NCBI RefSeq assembly: GCF_001542405.1
Contig: NZ_LNCD01000123.1
Location: 312,501 to 376,500, forward strand
Length of the DNA stretch: 64,000 nucleotides
Source: Rhizobium altiplani
Lineage (GTDB): Bacteria > Pseudomonadota > Alphaproteobacteria > Rhizobiales > Rhizobiaceae
Direction of reading: 5' to 3'
Shown here piece after piece: positions 42,787 through 52,120 of the stretch. Both the position numbers and the translations under genes were made by a program. The notes below the pieces were generated by a model. That model searched no databases, was not told the DNA's origin, and was given only the letters and a program-made list of their open reading frames with translations. Numbering within the stretch: the first letter of the stretch is position 1; the number at the start of each line of letters is the position of its first letter.

Positions 42787-44379
42787 CTAGAAAAGGCGAA
42801 GCCGTGTCTTGGGTTCTGGCTCCGCCGCTGGATTGCGAACGCCGGGATCGTCCGGCAGGCCGCCAAAGAAGGGGCGCGGTTCGGGTGAAGTTGCAGGTTC
42901 CGCCGCGTGCTTGCTTGAAGCCGGCGGCTTCGGCGATGGACGCGCCGCCTCGGCTGTCGTGGCAGCCCGCTCGAGTTCGATGATGCGATGATCGCTGGCC
43001 GGGCCTTCGGAGCGAGCTTCGCGCACGGGCGGCAACGTTTTTAGGGCGCTGTCTATGGAGATCGTCTTGCTTTCATCGGCGGCATTATCCACATGGTCGA
43101 ACGGCGCCTTCCAGACGAAGGCATCCAGCCGACCGGTAACGGGCGAAAGCGGCAACCATTTGTCGGAAACGTAACCATCGGCCACCCATGCCGGGTCGCG
43201 CGGCGCCTTGAGGGCCTGCGCAAGCCAGTGGCGAACACGGCCCTGATCGCCCGTTTCGGCTTCCTCGATGTCGGCGAGCAGCAAAAAGGTGGCTTCGCGC
43301 GGCTCAATCCGGGCCGCGGCTTCTGCCTTGGTGCGGGCCTTGGCGAAATCCTGCGTGTCGAGGGCGGCCTGCGCCACGAGAAGCAGGGATTCGACGTTGT
43401 TCGGCCGTATCCCCTCCAGTCGCTCCGCGCGCTTCAGGCGATCAGCGGCAGAATCGCCGCTGCGGGCGCGAACATAGGTGCGGCCGATGTCCGGGTGCGG
43501 GGCCGATTTCCACGCCTGTTCGAGGATGGATGCCGCCTTGCGCAGCTTGTCTTCCCGGAACAGCGCCTTCGCGGCGACGATTGCCGCGGGCTCGAAGTCG
43601 GCGGCAAGCTTGAGGGCATGCGTGGCGTCGTCGCGCGCTCCCGCCGGATCGTTCTCGAGCTTCTCGGTGGCGCGGGCGGTGAGCAGAACTGCGCGAAGCC
43701 GATCCGCCTCAGCCTTTTCGATGACGCGGCCAGCCCTTTGTTGTTCCAGCAGTCGCATCGCATCATCCCAGCGACCGGCCTGGCTGCGATACTCGAGCGT
43801 TGCCTGCGCTGCCCACGGCAGATAGGGCGCGTTGTCCGCGGCCTTTTCCGCATATTGACGCGCCGCCTCATTGGCGCCGAGCCGCTTGGCTTCCAGATAC
43901 AGTCCGCGCAGCCCGAGCTCACGGGTCTCGGGATCATTGGTCATGGCCTCGAACTTAGCGCGTGCTTCGTCGTGGCGACCTTCGATCAGTGCTGCCTGCG
44001 CCTCAAGGAGAGCGATCAGCGGCTCCTGATCGGCGCGGAGCAATCCTCGCGAACGGGCGGCCATCTTGCGTGCCATCAGCGCATTGCCGGCACCAGCCGC
44101 GATCAGGCCAGTCGACAGCGCCTGATAACCGCGGTCGCGCTTGCGAGCACGAAAATAGCGAGTGACGGAGTAGGGCGACATCCAGAGTGTTCGCAGCAGC
44201 CACCACACGACCATCACGGCCGCGATGAGCGCGATCAGGGCGCTTGCCGCGACGACCAGCCGAGTCTGGTAAAGCTGCCCTTCCCAGACCAGCGAAAGAT
44301 CGCCAGGGCGATCTGCCAGCCAGGAAAATCCGTAGCCGAGTGCGAGGACGACGAGGGCAAATATGACGAGCCTGACCAT
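42787..44379 (-). CDS. HemY N-terminal-domain protein (TPR-containing)
   Basis: 530-residue inner-membrane protein. Two N-terminal membrane helices (about residues 3-20 and 40-65) are followed by a TPR-like alpha-helical region with repeats such as LEQAWKSAPHPDIGRTYV and LLVAQAALDTQDFAKARTKAEAA, then a Pro/Ser-rich tail. This is the proteobacterial 'HemY' of hem operons, not the protoporphyrinogen oxidase of Gram-positives; its precise role in heme metabolism is unsettled. Start ATG 44379, only 3 bp after the Mic60-like gene. Confidence 0.9.
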   Translation of the reverse strand: MVRLVIFALVVLALGYGFSWLADRPGDLSLVWEGQLYQTRLVVAASALIALIAAVMVVWWLLRTLWMSPYSVTRYFRARKRDRGYQALSTGLIAAGAGNALMARKMAARSRGLLRADQEPLIALLEAQAALIEGRHDEARAKFEAMTNDPETRELGLRGLYLEAKRLGANEAARQYAEKAADNAPYLPWAAQATLEYRSQAGRWDDAMRLLEQQRAGRVIEKAEADRLRAVLLTARATEKLENDPAGARDDATHALKLAADFEPAAIVAAKALFREDKLRKAASILEQAWKSAPHPDIGRTYVRARSGDSAADRLKRAERLEGIRPNNVESLLLVAQAALDTQDFAKARTKAEAAARIEPREATFLLLADIEEAETGDQGRVRHWLAQALKAPRDPAWVADGYVSDKWLPLSPVTGRLDAFVWKAPFDHVDNAADESKTISIDSALKTLPPVREARSEGPASDHRIIELERAATTAEAARPSPKPPASSKHAAEPATSPEPRPFFGGLPDDPGVRNPAAEPEPKTRLRLF

Positions 44380-44382
44380 GCC

Positions 44383-45609
44383 TCAGCCCTCCTTGCCGGC
44401 GCTGGAGACCGCGTTGGACAGGGCACTGCCCACAAGATCCTCGACGCGGATGCGGGCTTCCAGCGATTGCTTGAAGGCGGCGGAGGCCTGTTTTGCCTGA
44501 GCAGGCAGATCGGCCCATTCGGACGCGGCGCCCTGCAGGTCGCCGTTCTTCACCTTGTCTTCCATGCGCGCGGCAATCGCCTCGACGCTCTCACCCTCAA
44601 TATTGCCGACGGGGCGGATCGTTACCAGCGACTTGGCGCTTGCCATCAACCGGTCGGACCAAGTCTGGTCGGGAGCGGCCTGATTGACGGAACCGACGAT
44701 GGCGGTTGCGACATCCGGGACCTGGCGGATCAGTTCGGCGCGCGAGGGAACGCCGGTTTCGGCGAAGTTGCGCAGATCTGCAACGGCCGGATCGTCAGGA
44801 GAGACGCCGGCAAAGGTGTCGAGCTCGGCGACGAACGGTCCGCCGCGATCGATCGCCGCCTTCAAAGCGGCGGCTGCGATCGCCTTGGCGACGGCAACGT
44901 CGCGCCGCGGCTCGTTCAGCTTCTTCTCGATTTCGGCCAGGTGTTGCGTGATATCGGCGCCGTCGGCGGCCTTTTGTTGCGTTGTCTGGGAGACCGCGGC
45001 CCGCAGCTGGTCGATCTGGCCGGTCAGGTCGGCGATCTTCTGATTGAAAGCATCGACCGCAGCCGTGTCGGCGGCAGCCGGCGGGGTCTTGGCCGTCACT
45101 TCCAGCGCAGCAATACGCTGTTCCAGCGCGCCGTTATCTGGCGCGGAGGGGGCAGCGGCGAGATTGGCGACCGATTGCTTGAGCCCGTCGATTTCAGCCG
45201 AGAGATTGGCGACATCGGCAGGGGGTGAAGCAGGCGCGGACGAGCCGGGCAGAAACCCGGCATATTGAATGGCTCCGGCGCCGACAAGTGCGATCAGGCC
45301 ACCGACAATGCCGGCGGCGATCAGGCCCGATGTGCTGTTGCGCGGGAAGGTGGGCGGTGCTGGCGGTGCCGGCTCGTTCGTCTGCGGCGCGGGTTCGGCT
45401 GCAGCCTTTGGCGCTTCGTCAGGCGATGGCTCGTCGGTCAATTCAGGCTGCGCTGGAGGCTCATCCACGGCGCCGGGTTTCGGCACATCGGCCGGTTCCT
45501 CGGCTTTCGTTTCGGCATCCTTGGCAGAAGCAAATTCCTGCTTATCCAGATCGATAGTGACCGGCTTCTCGGTGCTCTTCGAGTGGCGAGGCGGATTTCC
45601 TGGTGCCAT
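44383..45609 (-). CDS. Alphaproteobacterial mitofilin/Mic60-like membrane protein
   Basis: 408-residue protein with the Mic60 layout. A Pro/Glu-rich cytoplasmic N-terminus (about residues 1-90) precedes one membrane helix (SGLIAAGIVGGLIALVGAGA, about 94-113), a periplasmic coiled-coil region (LSAEIDGLKQSVANLAA; IADLTGQIDQLRAAVSQTTQQ) and a C-terminal mitofilin domain (LRNFAETGVPSRAELIRQVPD; WADLPAQAKQASAAFKQSLEARI). Alphaproteobacterial homologues between hemD and hemY are the recognised relatives of the mitochondrial cristae organiser Mic60. Lies 89 bp after hemD. Confidence 0.85.
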   Translation of the reverse strand: MAPGNPPRHSKSTEKPVTIDLDKQEFASAKDAETKAEEPADVPKPGAVDEPPAQPELTDEPSPDEAPKAAAEPAPQTNEPAPPAPPTFPRNSTSGLIAAGIVGGLIALVGAGAIQYAGFLPGSSAPASPPADVANLSAEIDGLKQSVANLAAAPSAPDNGALEQRIAALEVTAKTPPAAADTAAVDAFNQKIADLTGQIDQLRAAVSQTTQQKAADGADITQHLAEIEKKLNEPRRDVAVAKAIAAAALKAAIDRGGPFVAELDTFAGVSPDDPAVADLRNFAETGVPSRAELIRQVPDVATAIVGSVNQAAPDQTWSDRLMASAKSLVTIRPVGNIEGESVEAIAARMEDKVKNGDLQGAASEWADLPAQAKQASAAFKQSLEARIRVEDLVGSALSNAVSSAGKEG

Positions 45610-45698
45610 GAGACCCTCTTAATTATGCAATGCAACGAAACTAGTCAGTGATGCCAGACAAGGAAAGAGGTTAGACGAAATTTGGGCACGCAGGGCGT

Positions 45699-46406
45699 TC
45701 AAAGGAGCGACAAAAGGCTGCGCTCCTCCGGCATCGCCGCGATGCTCACAGCGCCCTGCAGTGACGCGGGGACCACCTCTGCAACGGATTTGCTGAGGCA
45801 GAGAAGACGTATTCCATCTGCCCGATCGGGTCGCATCTGCGGCTCAGCCGCACGGAAGAAGTATTTGGCTGTCTGGCGCGAGAAAAACAGGATCGCCTCC
45901 GGCCGTTGATGCGCGAAGATCGAGTGCAGGGTTGACGGCGCGATCGGCGTCGGCTCCATCCGGTAGCACTCCGCGACGGTAATCCGCAGGCCGATTTCGC
46001 TTGCACGCTTCTCGAAGGTCGCCGCTCTCGGCGATCCCGCCAGATAGAGAACGGAGCCCCCTGCTTTTTTCGCAATCGTCTCAGCAAGCTCGGCGCCGCT
46101 GCCGCCCGATGCCGTGACAGAGCTAAAGCCGATCGCCCGCGCTTCCTCAGCCGTCGCCTCTCCGACCGCAAAGACGGGGCGTGCGAGATGAACGGCCAGC
46201 TCGGCGTCATGGGCTGCGAGCGCCCGGATCGTTTCGGCACTGGTGATCGCGATGCTGCCCTTGGTCGTGCTCAAGCCGCGCAACGCCTCATTGGCGTCGT
46301 GAACCGGATGCGACAGCGGCAGCAATATCGGTTCGTGTCCCAACTCGCGAAGACGCTTGGCGGTGCGCTCGCCCGAATGCTGAGGACGGGTCACGAGCAC
46401 GCGCAC
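45699..46406 (-). CDS. hemD: Uroporphyrinogen-III synthase
   Basis: 235-residue HemD, which cyclises and inverts ring D of hydroxymethylbilane. The family is poorly conserved; supportive stretches are VLVTRPQHSGERTAKRLRELG at the N-terminus, IAITSAETIRAL and AILFFSRQTAKYF, and the position directly after hemC. The start is a GTG at 46406 (VRVLVTRPQ), 7 bp after the hemC stop; the longer frame to 46538 overlaps hemC. Two Rossmann-like lobes are expected. Confidence 0.88.
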   Translation of the reverse strand: MRVLVTRPQHSGERTAKRLRELGHEPILLPLSHPVHDANEALRGLSTTKGSIAITSAETIRALAAHDAELAVHLARPVFAVGEATAEEARAIGFSSVTASGGSGAELAETIAKKAGGSVLYLAGSPRAATFEKRASEIGLRITVAECYRMEPTPIAPSTLHSIFAHQRPEAILFFSRQTAKYFFRAAEPQMRPDRADGIRLLCLSKSVAEVVPASLQGAVSIAAMPEERSLLSLL

Positions 46407-46413
46407 TAGGACA

Positions 46414-47343
46414 TCAGCTCCAGTCGTCGAAGAAACTGCTGCCGGCGCGGGCGCGGATCTCCTGCCCTGCGCGGGTGCCCAACGCGGCCGCATCGCGCCT
46501 GTGACCATCGACGCTGATGGCATGCTGGTTGCGGCCATCAGGCGTGATGATCAAGCCGGAGAAGCGGACCTGGTCGCCTTCGCAAACGGCGTAACCGCCG
46601 ATCGGCGTGCGGCAGGAGCCGTCCAAGGCGGCAAGGAAGGCCCTTTCACAAGAAACCGCGTCGAAGGTCGCGGCATCGTTGATGGGTGCAAGTAGGTCAT
46701 CGATGCGGGTGTCGCCGATCCGGCTTTCAATGCAGATGGCGCCCTGTGCCGGCGCGGGCGGAAAGGTTTCCGCAGCGAGGATATCGGTTATCACCTCGAC
46801 CTTGCCGAGCCGCTTCAAGCCGGCAAGCGCAAGCAGCGTGGCGTCGACCTGGCCTTCTTGCAGCTTTCTAAGCCGCGTATCGACGAGGCCACGAAAGGTG
46901 ATGACGTTGATGTCTGGCCGCATGCGGCGGATAAGCGCCTGACGGCGAAGCGACGAGGAGCCGACCGTCGCGCCGTGGGGCAGGTCCATCAGTTTTGGCG
47001 CAGTGCGTCCGATCACCGCGTCCCGGACGTCCTCGCGCGGCAGGTAGGCCGAAAGACAGAGCCCCTCTGGAAGCTGTGTCGGCATGTCCTTGGCAGAATG
47101 TACGGCAATGTCGAGGTCGCCGCTCGCAAGTTGCTGCTCAAGCTCCTCGGTGAAAAGTCCCTTGCCGCCGATCTGGGCCAGCGAGCGATCGGTGATGCGA
47201 TCGCCCTTGGTGCTCAGCACGACGATTTCGAACATGTCTTCCGGCAGTCGATGCGCCGCCATCAGCCTGTCACGTGCTTCGTGAGCCTGGGCGAGCGCCA
47301 GCGGGCTGCCTCGAGTACCGATCCGGAAAGGTTTTGTTTGCAT
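46414..47343 (-). CDS. hemC: Hydroxymethylbilane synthase (porphobilinogen deaminase)
   Basis: 309-residue enzyme that polymerises four porphobilinogens. [13 protein letters not shown] opens the protein; the catalytic Asp is in [12 protein letters not shown], and the Cys that anchors the dipyrromethane cofactor is in [12 protein letters not shown] near residue 243. Start ATG 47343 ([13 protein letters not shown]); an ATG at 47349 is possible. First gene of a minus-strand hem operon and divergent from tsaD across 73 bp. Confidence 0.96.
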   Translation of the reverse strand: MQTKPFRIGTRGSPLALAQAHEARDRLMAAHRLPEDMFEIVVLSTKGDRITDRSLAQIGGKGLFTEELEQQLASGDLDIAVHSAKDMPTQLPEGLCLSAYLPREDVRDAVIGRTAPKLMDLPHGATVGSSSLRRQALIRRMRPDINVITFRGLVDTRLRKLQEGQVDATLLALAGLKRLGKVEVITDILAAETFPPAPAQGAICIESRIGDTRIDDLLAPINDAATFDAVSCERAFLAALDGSCRTPIGGYAVCEGDQVRFSGLIITPDGRNQHAISVDGHRRDAAALGTRAGQEIRARAGSSFFDDWS

Positions 47344-47416
47344 CCGCATTGATCCGTTGTTACCGGAGTTCCTCGTAAACAGGTTTAAGACCCATCGCAA
47401 TCAACGATCAGGTTTC

Positions 47417-48514
47417 ATGGCGCCCTTTCTACGCATTCTCGGCATCGAAACAAGCTGCGACGAAACCGCCGCGGCTGTGGTCGAGCGAGCCGTCGACGGG
47501 CAGCCGACGGTGCGTTCGGACGTCGTCTTGAGCCAGCTCGAGGAGCACAGCGCCTATGGTGGCGTTGTGCCGGAGATTGCAGCCCGCGCCCATGTCGAGG
47601 CACTCGATACGCTGATCGACGAAGCCTTGAAGCGCGCCAATGTGTCGCTCTCCGATATCGATGCCATCGCGGCAACCTCTGGGCCTGGCCTCATCGGCGG
47701 TCTGCTCGTCGGCCTCATGACCGGGAAGGCGATCGCCAAGGCGTCCGGAAAGCCGCTCTACGCCGTCAACCATCTCGAAGGGCACGCATTGACGGCGCGG
47801 CTGACGGATGGGCTGTCATTTCCCTATCTGATGCTGCTCGTTTCCGGCGGCCATACGCAGCTTATTCTTGTCCGGGGTGTCGGGCAATACGAGCGCTGGG
47901 GCACGACGATCGACGATGCCCTCGGCGAAGCCTTCGACAAGACGGCGAAGTTGCTGAGCCTGCCGTATCCCGGCGGACCGGCGGTCGAGCGCGCGGCCAA
48001 GACCGGTAACCCGGACCGCTTCAATTTTCCGCGACCTCTGGTCGGCGAGGCGAAGTTGAATTTCTCGTTTTCCGGCCTGAAGACGGCCGTACGCCAGGCG
48101 GCAACCGACATCGCGCCATTGACGGAGCAGGATGTTGCGGACATCTGCGCCTCGTTCCAGAAGGCGATCTCGCGAACGCTGAAGGATCGTATTGGCCGCG
48201 GGCTGGAGCGCTTCAAGGCTGAGTTTCCGCAGGTCGACGGCGGACCGGCGCTCGTGGTTGCCGGTGGGGTCGCTGCCAATCTTGAGGTTCGCAGCACCCT
48301 GCAGTCGCTTTGCGACAAGCATGGCTTTCGCTTTGTCGCGCCGCCGCTCAGATTGTGCACCGATAACGCCGTGATGATCGCCTGGGCGGGCCTGGAGCGC
48401 ATGGCGACAGGCGTCGAGCCGGATGATCTCGATGTGCAGCCGCGTTCGCGCTGGCCGCTGGATTCCAACGCCGAAACTCTGCTTGGCTTTGGCAAACGGG
48501 GAGCGAAAGCATGA
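47417..48514 (+). CDS. tsaD: tRNA N6-adenosine threonylcarbamoyltransferase TsaD
   Basis: 365-residue enzyme that transfers threonylcarbamoyl to A37 of ANN-decoding tRNAs (t6A). The start [18 protein letters not shown] and the metal-binding NHLEGHALT (His-x3-His near residues 115-119) are diagnostic, as is VSGGHTQL. Start ATG 47417 ([16 protein letters not shown]); the open frame begins 47357. The last 4 bp overlap the gpsA start (ATGA). The tsaD-gpsA pairing is common in Rhizobiales. Confidence 0.97.
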   Translation: MAPFLRILGIETSCDETAAAVVERAVDGQPTVRSDVVLSQLEEHSAYGGVVPEIAARAHVEALDTLIDEALKRANVSLSDIDAIAATSGPGLIGGLLVGLMTGKAIAKASGKPLYAVNHLEGHALTARLTDGLSFPYLMLLVSGGHTQLILVRGVGQYERWGTTIDDALGEAFDKTAKLLSLPYPGGPAVERAAKTGNPDRFNFPRPLVGEAKLNFSFSGLKTAVRQAATDIAPLTEQDVADICASFQKAISRTLKDRIGRGLERFKAEFPQVDGGPALVVAGGVAANLEVRSTLQSLCDKHGFRFVAPPLRLCTDNAVMIAWAGLERMATGVEPDDLDVQPRSRWPLDSNAETLLGFGKRGAKA

Positions 48515-49494
48515 GCGAGAAGATCGCTGTTATCGGAGCTGGCGCTTTTGGAACCGCGCTTGCCGCAGTGATCGCGCTGACCGAGCGCAACGCGGTGACG
48601 CTCGTCGGCCGAGATCCTGAGCTGATCGCGGACTTGAAGGCTGAGCATTTGCATGACGCTGTCTTGCCAGGCATCGCCTTGCCGGAGTCGCTCGCCTTCT
48701 CTGCCGAGCCGGACGCGATCAGCGACGCCGACATAGTCCTCTTCGCGATGCCCTCACAGGCGCAGGCGGATGCGGCAAGTCAATACCGCCCCTATCTCCA
48801 GAACAATGCGATCGTCGTGACCTGTGCAAAGGGCATTGAGCGGACAACCGGCAATCTGCTGACCGACATGCTGGAGCGCGAGATACCGGGCCACCCTATC
48901 GCCGTGCTATCGGGGCCGGGATTTGCCGCCGATATCGCCAAGGGCTTGCCGACTGCCATGGCGATCGCCGCTGCGGATATCGATGTTGCCGAAAGGCTGG
49001 CGCATGCGATCTCTGGCCGAACATTCCGGCTTTATGCCTCGTCAGACCGGATTGGTGTCCAGCTCGGCGGAGCGCTGAAGAACGTTCTGGCGATCGCTTG
49101 CGGCATTGTCGAGGGCGCCGGCATCGGAGACTCTGCGCGAGCGGCACTGATTGCGCGCGGGCTTGCCGAGATGTCGCGCTTTGTGGTCGCCAAAGGCGGG
49201 CAGGCAGACACGGTACGCGGGTTGTCCGGCCTTGGCGACCTGGTGCTGACGGCAACCAGCCATCAATCTCGTAACCTGCGCTTCGGCATTGCCCTGGGTC
49301 GCGGCGAGACCGTCGATCCCACTCATGGCGAACTCGTGGAGGGCGCTTTTGCGGCGGCTGTTGCATCGCGCCTTGCGCAGTCGCTCAATGTCAGCATGCC
49401 GATTACCGATGCCGTATCCGCTATCATCGAAGGCAAGCTCGGAATTGCCGAGGCCATCGATCAGCTCATGACGCGTCCGATTACGACTGAATAG
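48511..49494 (+). CDS. gpsA: NAD(P)-dependent glycerol-3-phosphate dehydrogenase
   Basis: 327-residue enzyme making sn-glycerol 3-phosphate from dihydroxyacetone phosphate for phospholipid synthesis. The dinucleotide-binding [11 protein letters not shown] is at the N-terminus; [16 protein letters not shown], the catalytic Lys in [14 protein letters not shown] and the [19 protein letters not shown] segment are all intact. ATG 48511 is translationally coupled to tsaD. Followed 10 bp later by the YciI-family gene. Confidence 0.96.
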   Translation: MSEKIAVIGAGAFGTALAAVIALTERNAVTLVGRDPELIADLKAEHLHDAVLPGIALPESLAFSAEPDAISDADIVLFAMPSQAQADAASQYRPYLQNNAIVVTCAKGIERTTGNLLTDMLEREIPGHPIAVLSGPGFAADIAKGLPTAMAIAAADIDVAERLAHAISGRTFRLYASSDRIGVQLGGALKNVLAIACGIVEGAGIGDSARAALIARGLAEMSRFVVAKGGQADTVRGLSGLGDLVLTATSHQSRNLRFGIALGRGETVDPTHGELVEGAFAAAVASRLAQSLNVSMPITDAVSAIIEGKLGIAEAIDQLMTRPITTE

Positions 49495-49504
49495 GAGTTC
49501 CGAT

Positions 49505-49798
49505 ATGCTTTTTGCCCTCCTCTGCAAGGATAAGCCCGATCACCTCAACGTCCGCATGGAGGCGCGGCCCGCCCATGTGGAACATCTCAACAAGCTCAAT
49601 GCCGAGGGCGTGTTGAAGATGGCTGGCCCGTTTCTCGACGCTGATGGCAAGCCCTGCGGAAGCCTGGTCATCATTCATGCCGATACGATCGAAGCGGCGA
49701 AGGCGCTGTCGGACAGCGACCCCTACGCCAAGGCCGGCCTTTTTGAGAGCGTCGACATCAAGCCCTTCAATTGGGTCTTCAACAATCCGGAGGCTTGA
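49505..49798 (+). CDS. YciI family protein
   Basis: 97-residue YciI-like protein (dimeric alpha-beta barrel, ferredoxin-like). Conserved positions are LNVRMEARPAHVEHLNKL (His/Asp motif region), GPFLDADGKPCGSLVIIHAD and DPYAKAGLFESVDIKPFNWVF. A role as a small hydrolase or pterin/chlorinated-aromatic enzyme has been suggested for members, but most are uncharacterised. Third gene of the tsaD operon. Distinct from the second YciI-like gene at 63545. Confidence 0.9.
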   Translation: MLFALLCKDKPDHLNVRMEARPAHVEHLNKLNAEGVLKMAGPFLDADGKPCGSLVIIHADTIEAAKALSDSDPYAKAGLFESVDIKPFNWVFNNPEA

Positions 49799-49800
49799 GC

Positions 49801-50232
49801 GTGGCGCACTGGCTCTACAAATCAGAACCCGCTTCCTGGTCGTGGGAGCAGCAGAAGGCGGCCGGCGAGAAGGGCACCGAATGGACCGGTGTCCGCAACT
49901 ATCTCGCCCGCAACAACATGCGGGCGATGCAGCTTGGCGATAAGGGTTTCTTCTACCACTCCAACGAAGGTCTCGAGATCGTCGGTATCGTCGAGGTCTG
50001 CGCTCTGTCTCACCCGGACTCGACAGCAGCCGGCGATGACCGCTGGGACTGCGTCGACATTCGCGCCGTCTGCGATATCCCCAAGCCGGTTTCGCTGAAG
50101 GACATCAAGGCCAACGAGAAGTTTGCCAAGATGTCGCTCGTCACTTCCATGCGGCTTTCGGTCCAGCCGGTAACAGACGAAGAGTATCTCGAGATTTGCC
50201 GGCTGGGTGGCCTCGACAATCCGCCGCGGTGA
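49801..50232 (+). CDS. EVE domain-containing protein
   Basis: 143-residue EVE (PUA-like) domain protein. AHWLYKSEPASWSWEQQ, GVRNYLARNNMRAMQLGDKGFFYHSN and the aromatic cage residues typical of the fold are present. EVE domains are thought to bind modified bases in RNA or DNA. The start is a GTG at 49801, only 2 bp after the YciI stop, so it is coupled. Next to tsaD and a methyltransferase, it may belong to a nucleic-acid modification or quality-control group, which is inference only. Confidence 0.9.
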   Translation: MAHWLYKSEPASWSWEQQKAAGEKGTEWTGVRNYLARNNMRAMQLGDKGFFYHSNEGLEIVGIVEVCALSHPDSTAAGDDRWDCVDIRAVCDIPKPVSLKDIKANEKFAKMSLVTSMRLSVQPVTDEEYLEICRLGGLDNPPR

Positions 50233-50239
50233 GCCGCCG

Positions 50240-50887
50240 TTGAAAACCGAACCCGAGGTCTTCATCCGCGCGAATACCAGTCCAATGGCGCCGCCGCATG
50301 TGCCCGAAATTCGGCTGCATCTGGCGGACGAAGCCCACGAGCTATGGCTGAAGACGGAAGAGGAGCTTGCGGAAATCGGCCTGCCGCCGCCTTTCTGGGC
50401 ATTCGCCTGGGCGGGCGGCCAAGGGCTGGCACGCTACGTACTCGACCATCCTGATATCGTTGCCGGCAAATGCGTCCTCGACTTTGCCACGGGTTCCGGC
50501 CTTGTTGCGATTGCGGCAAAGCTCGCGGGAGCGGCGAAGGTCGTTGCCGCCGACATCGACCCCTGGACCGAAACCGCTGTGTGGCTGAACGCCGAACTGA
50601 ACAAGGTGGATATCGATTTTATCGGTGCCGATCTGATCGGCCGCAACGTCGAGGCTGACATTCTGCTCGCCGGCGACGTCTTCTACGACGCCGGCTTTGC
50701 GGCCGCGATCGTTCCATGGTTCAAGATGCTCAGTCGCCAAGGCATCGCCATCGTCGTCGGGGATCCGGGACGTAGCTATCTTCCCAAGGAGAACCTGGAA
50801 TTCTGCGCAGTCTACGAGGTTCCGGTTACCCGGGCGCTTGAAGACAGCGAGGTGAAGAAAACGACCGTTTGGCGCTTCACGGCCTGA
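50240..50887 (+). CDS. Class I SAM methyltransferase, METTL20/ETF-beta lysine methyltransferase-like
   Basis: 215-residue Rossmann-fold methyltransferase. VLDFATGSGLVAIAA is the SAM-binding motif I near residue 78, AADIDPW ends motif II, and AGDVFYD is the post-motif signature of the METTL20/METTL21-like lysine methyltransferase group. The front LADEAHELWLKTEEELAEIGLPPPFWAFAWAGGQGLARYVL is also group-like; bacterial relatives methylate ETF-beta and ribosomal protein L7/L12. The start is probably the TTG at 50240. Its 3' end overlaps the convergent hypothetical gene by 11 bp. Confidence 0.82.
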   Translation: MKTEPEVFIRANTSPMAPPHVPEIRLHLADEAHELWLKTEEELAEIGLPPPFWAFAWAGGQGLARYVLDHPDIVAGKCVLDFATGSGLVAIAAKLAGAAKVVAADIDPWTETAVWLNAELNKVDIDFIGADLIGRNVEADILLAGDVFYDAGFAAAIVPWFKMLSRQGIAIVVGDPGRSYLPKENLEFCAVYEVPVTRALEDSEVKKTTVWRFTA

Positions 50888-51401
50888 TAACGCAGACGCC
50901 TGCCTCGTAGGAGCAGCTGCTGCTCTTTGTGGTCACGTTGATCACCTTGGCCATTGGCGCAAGGGTAATGGTTCTTTGCTGGGCACCGACGCTATAGCCG
51001 CTCGCTGTGACGTAAGTCCCGCCGTCGGCGTCATACACGTAGGACGATCCCGAATAGGTGCCGCTCACGCCTGTGCCTGTCGGCGACTGAACGAGGACGA
51101 TGACGTTCCGTCCGCTATAACTGCGATAACCACTATTGCCGCGATACGGGAATGACGCACGCTTGATTAGGGGCGTCCGACCGAGGCGATGGCCGAACCG
51201 TTTGGAACCATCCGAGAATCGGATGCGTCCGTCGTTCCATCCAAAAAAGGGCCGACCGACGATCGTGGGCGCGTGATGCCTGAAGAATCCCTTACCACCG
51301 TGGCGAGAGAATGAACCCCTCCCAAAATCGTCCGCCGACATCGGCAGTGCGATCAAAACAGCGGCGACAAGTGAAACGAGCGCGGACATAGTCTTCAGCA
51401 T
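50877..51401 (-). CDS. Secreted hypothetical protein, Gly/Ser/Tyr/Arg-rich
   Basis: 174-residue protein with a signal peptide (MLKTMSALVSLVAAVLIALPMSA, cleaved about residue 23). The mature part is His/Phe/Arg-rich at first (RHGGKGFFRHHAPTIVGRPFFGW), then Gly/Ser/Tyr-rich (YRGNSGYRSYSGRN; GVSGTYSGSSYVYDADG) and has two Cys near the end (SSSCSYEAGVCVI), probably a disulfide. I do not recognise a functional family. Start ATG 51401; the frame opens at 51524. The gene converges with the methyltransferase gene. Confidence 0.75.
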   Translation of the reverse strand: MLKTMSALVSLVAAVLIALPMSADDFGRGSFSRHGGKGFFRHHAPTIVGRPFFGWNDGRIRFSDGSKRFGHRLGRTPLIKRASFPYRGNSGYRSYSGRNVIVLVQSPTGTGVSGTYSGSSYVYDADGGTYVTASGYSVGAQQRTITLAPMAKVINVTTKSSSCSYEAGVCVIRP

Positions 51402-51713
51402 CGCGCGGATCTCCGAAAATGAAATGCTTAACAAAGCGTTAACTGCAAAATGCGCCAAAAGCCGCCGATTGTCCAGAAGACGTCTGGCCATGCCGTTCGC
51501 GCCAAGCGCGGGCCGGGCCGTCAAGCGCAGTTCGCGCCACCCAGAGACGCAAATCGATTAAATTAAATTGGGGGTGCAATTATACTTGTCGTTAGGGGCT
51601 TACGTGATTAAACGTCGCCATTGATGCGACGCACACAAAGAAATTTGTCATTCGTGTGATCGCCTTGAATGCTCCCTGATGGAGGAGCGCAGAGAAGACG
51701 CCGCGAGGTTCTG

Positions 51714-52109
51714 ATGGCGAATGTGACAAATAACCGGCCCCTGTCGCCGCATTTGCAAATTTACAAACCAATCCCCACCATGGTCATGTCGATCGTTCAC
51801 CGTATTACCGGTGGTGCGCTTTACGTCGGGACGCTACTGGTCGCCTGGTGGCTGATTGCCGCTGCGACTGGCCAAGCCTACTATGACTGGGTCAACTGGA
51901 TCCTCGGAAGCGTCGTCGGCAAGCTCGTGCTGCTTGGTTACACCTGGGCGCTTCTGCACCACATGGTTGGCGGTTTCCGTCACTTCGTCTGGGATCTCGG
52001 TTACGGCTTCGACAAGGAAGTCTCGACCAAGATGGCTCAAGCTTCGATCGTCATATCGCTCTGTCTGACCGTGCTGGTCTGGGTGATCGGCTTCCTTATT
52101 CGATTCTGA
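51714..52109 (+). CDS. sdhC: Succinate dehydrogenase cytochrome b556 subunit
   Basis: 131-residue membrane anchor of respiratory complex [31 protein letters not shown] is the classical SdhC opening with the quinone-site Ser and Arg; the heme-ligand His is in [15 protein letters not shown]. Three membrane helices. Start ATG 51714 ([15 protein letters not shown]); the frame opens at 51669. First gene of sdhCDAB; sdhD follows after 11 bp. Confidence 0.96.
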   Translation: MANVTNNRPLSPHLQIYKPIPTMVMSIVHRITGGALYVGTLLVAWWLIAAATGQAYYDWVNWILGSVVGKLVLLGYTWALLHHMVGGFRHFVWDLGYGFDKEVSTKMAQASIVISLCLTVLVWVIGFLIRF

Positions 52110-52120
52110 AGGTTGTTCTC

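Noticed and set aside
43093-45228. 711-codon plus-strand frame opposite hemY and the Mic60-like gene
   Set aside because: Long only because of GC-rich codon bias; no recognisable domain and no ribosome-binding site.
50911-50929. GAGCAG/CTGCTC hairpin near the end of the methyltransferase gene as terminator
   Set aside because: Only 6 bp with a short CTTTG tail, and inside the convergent gene; too weak to call.
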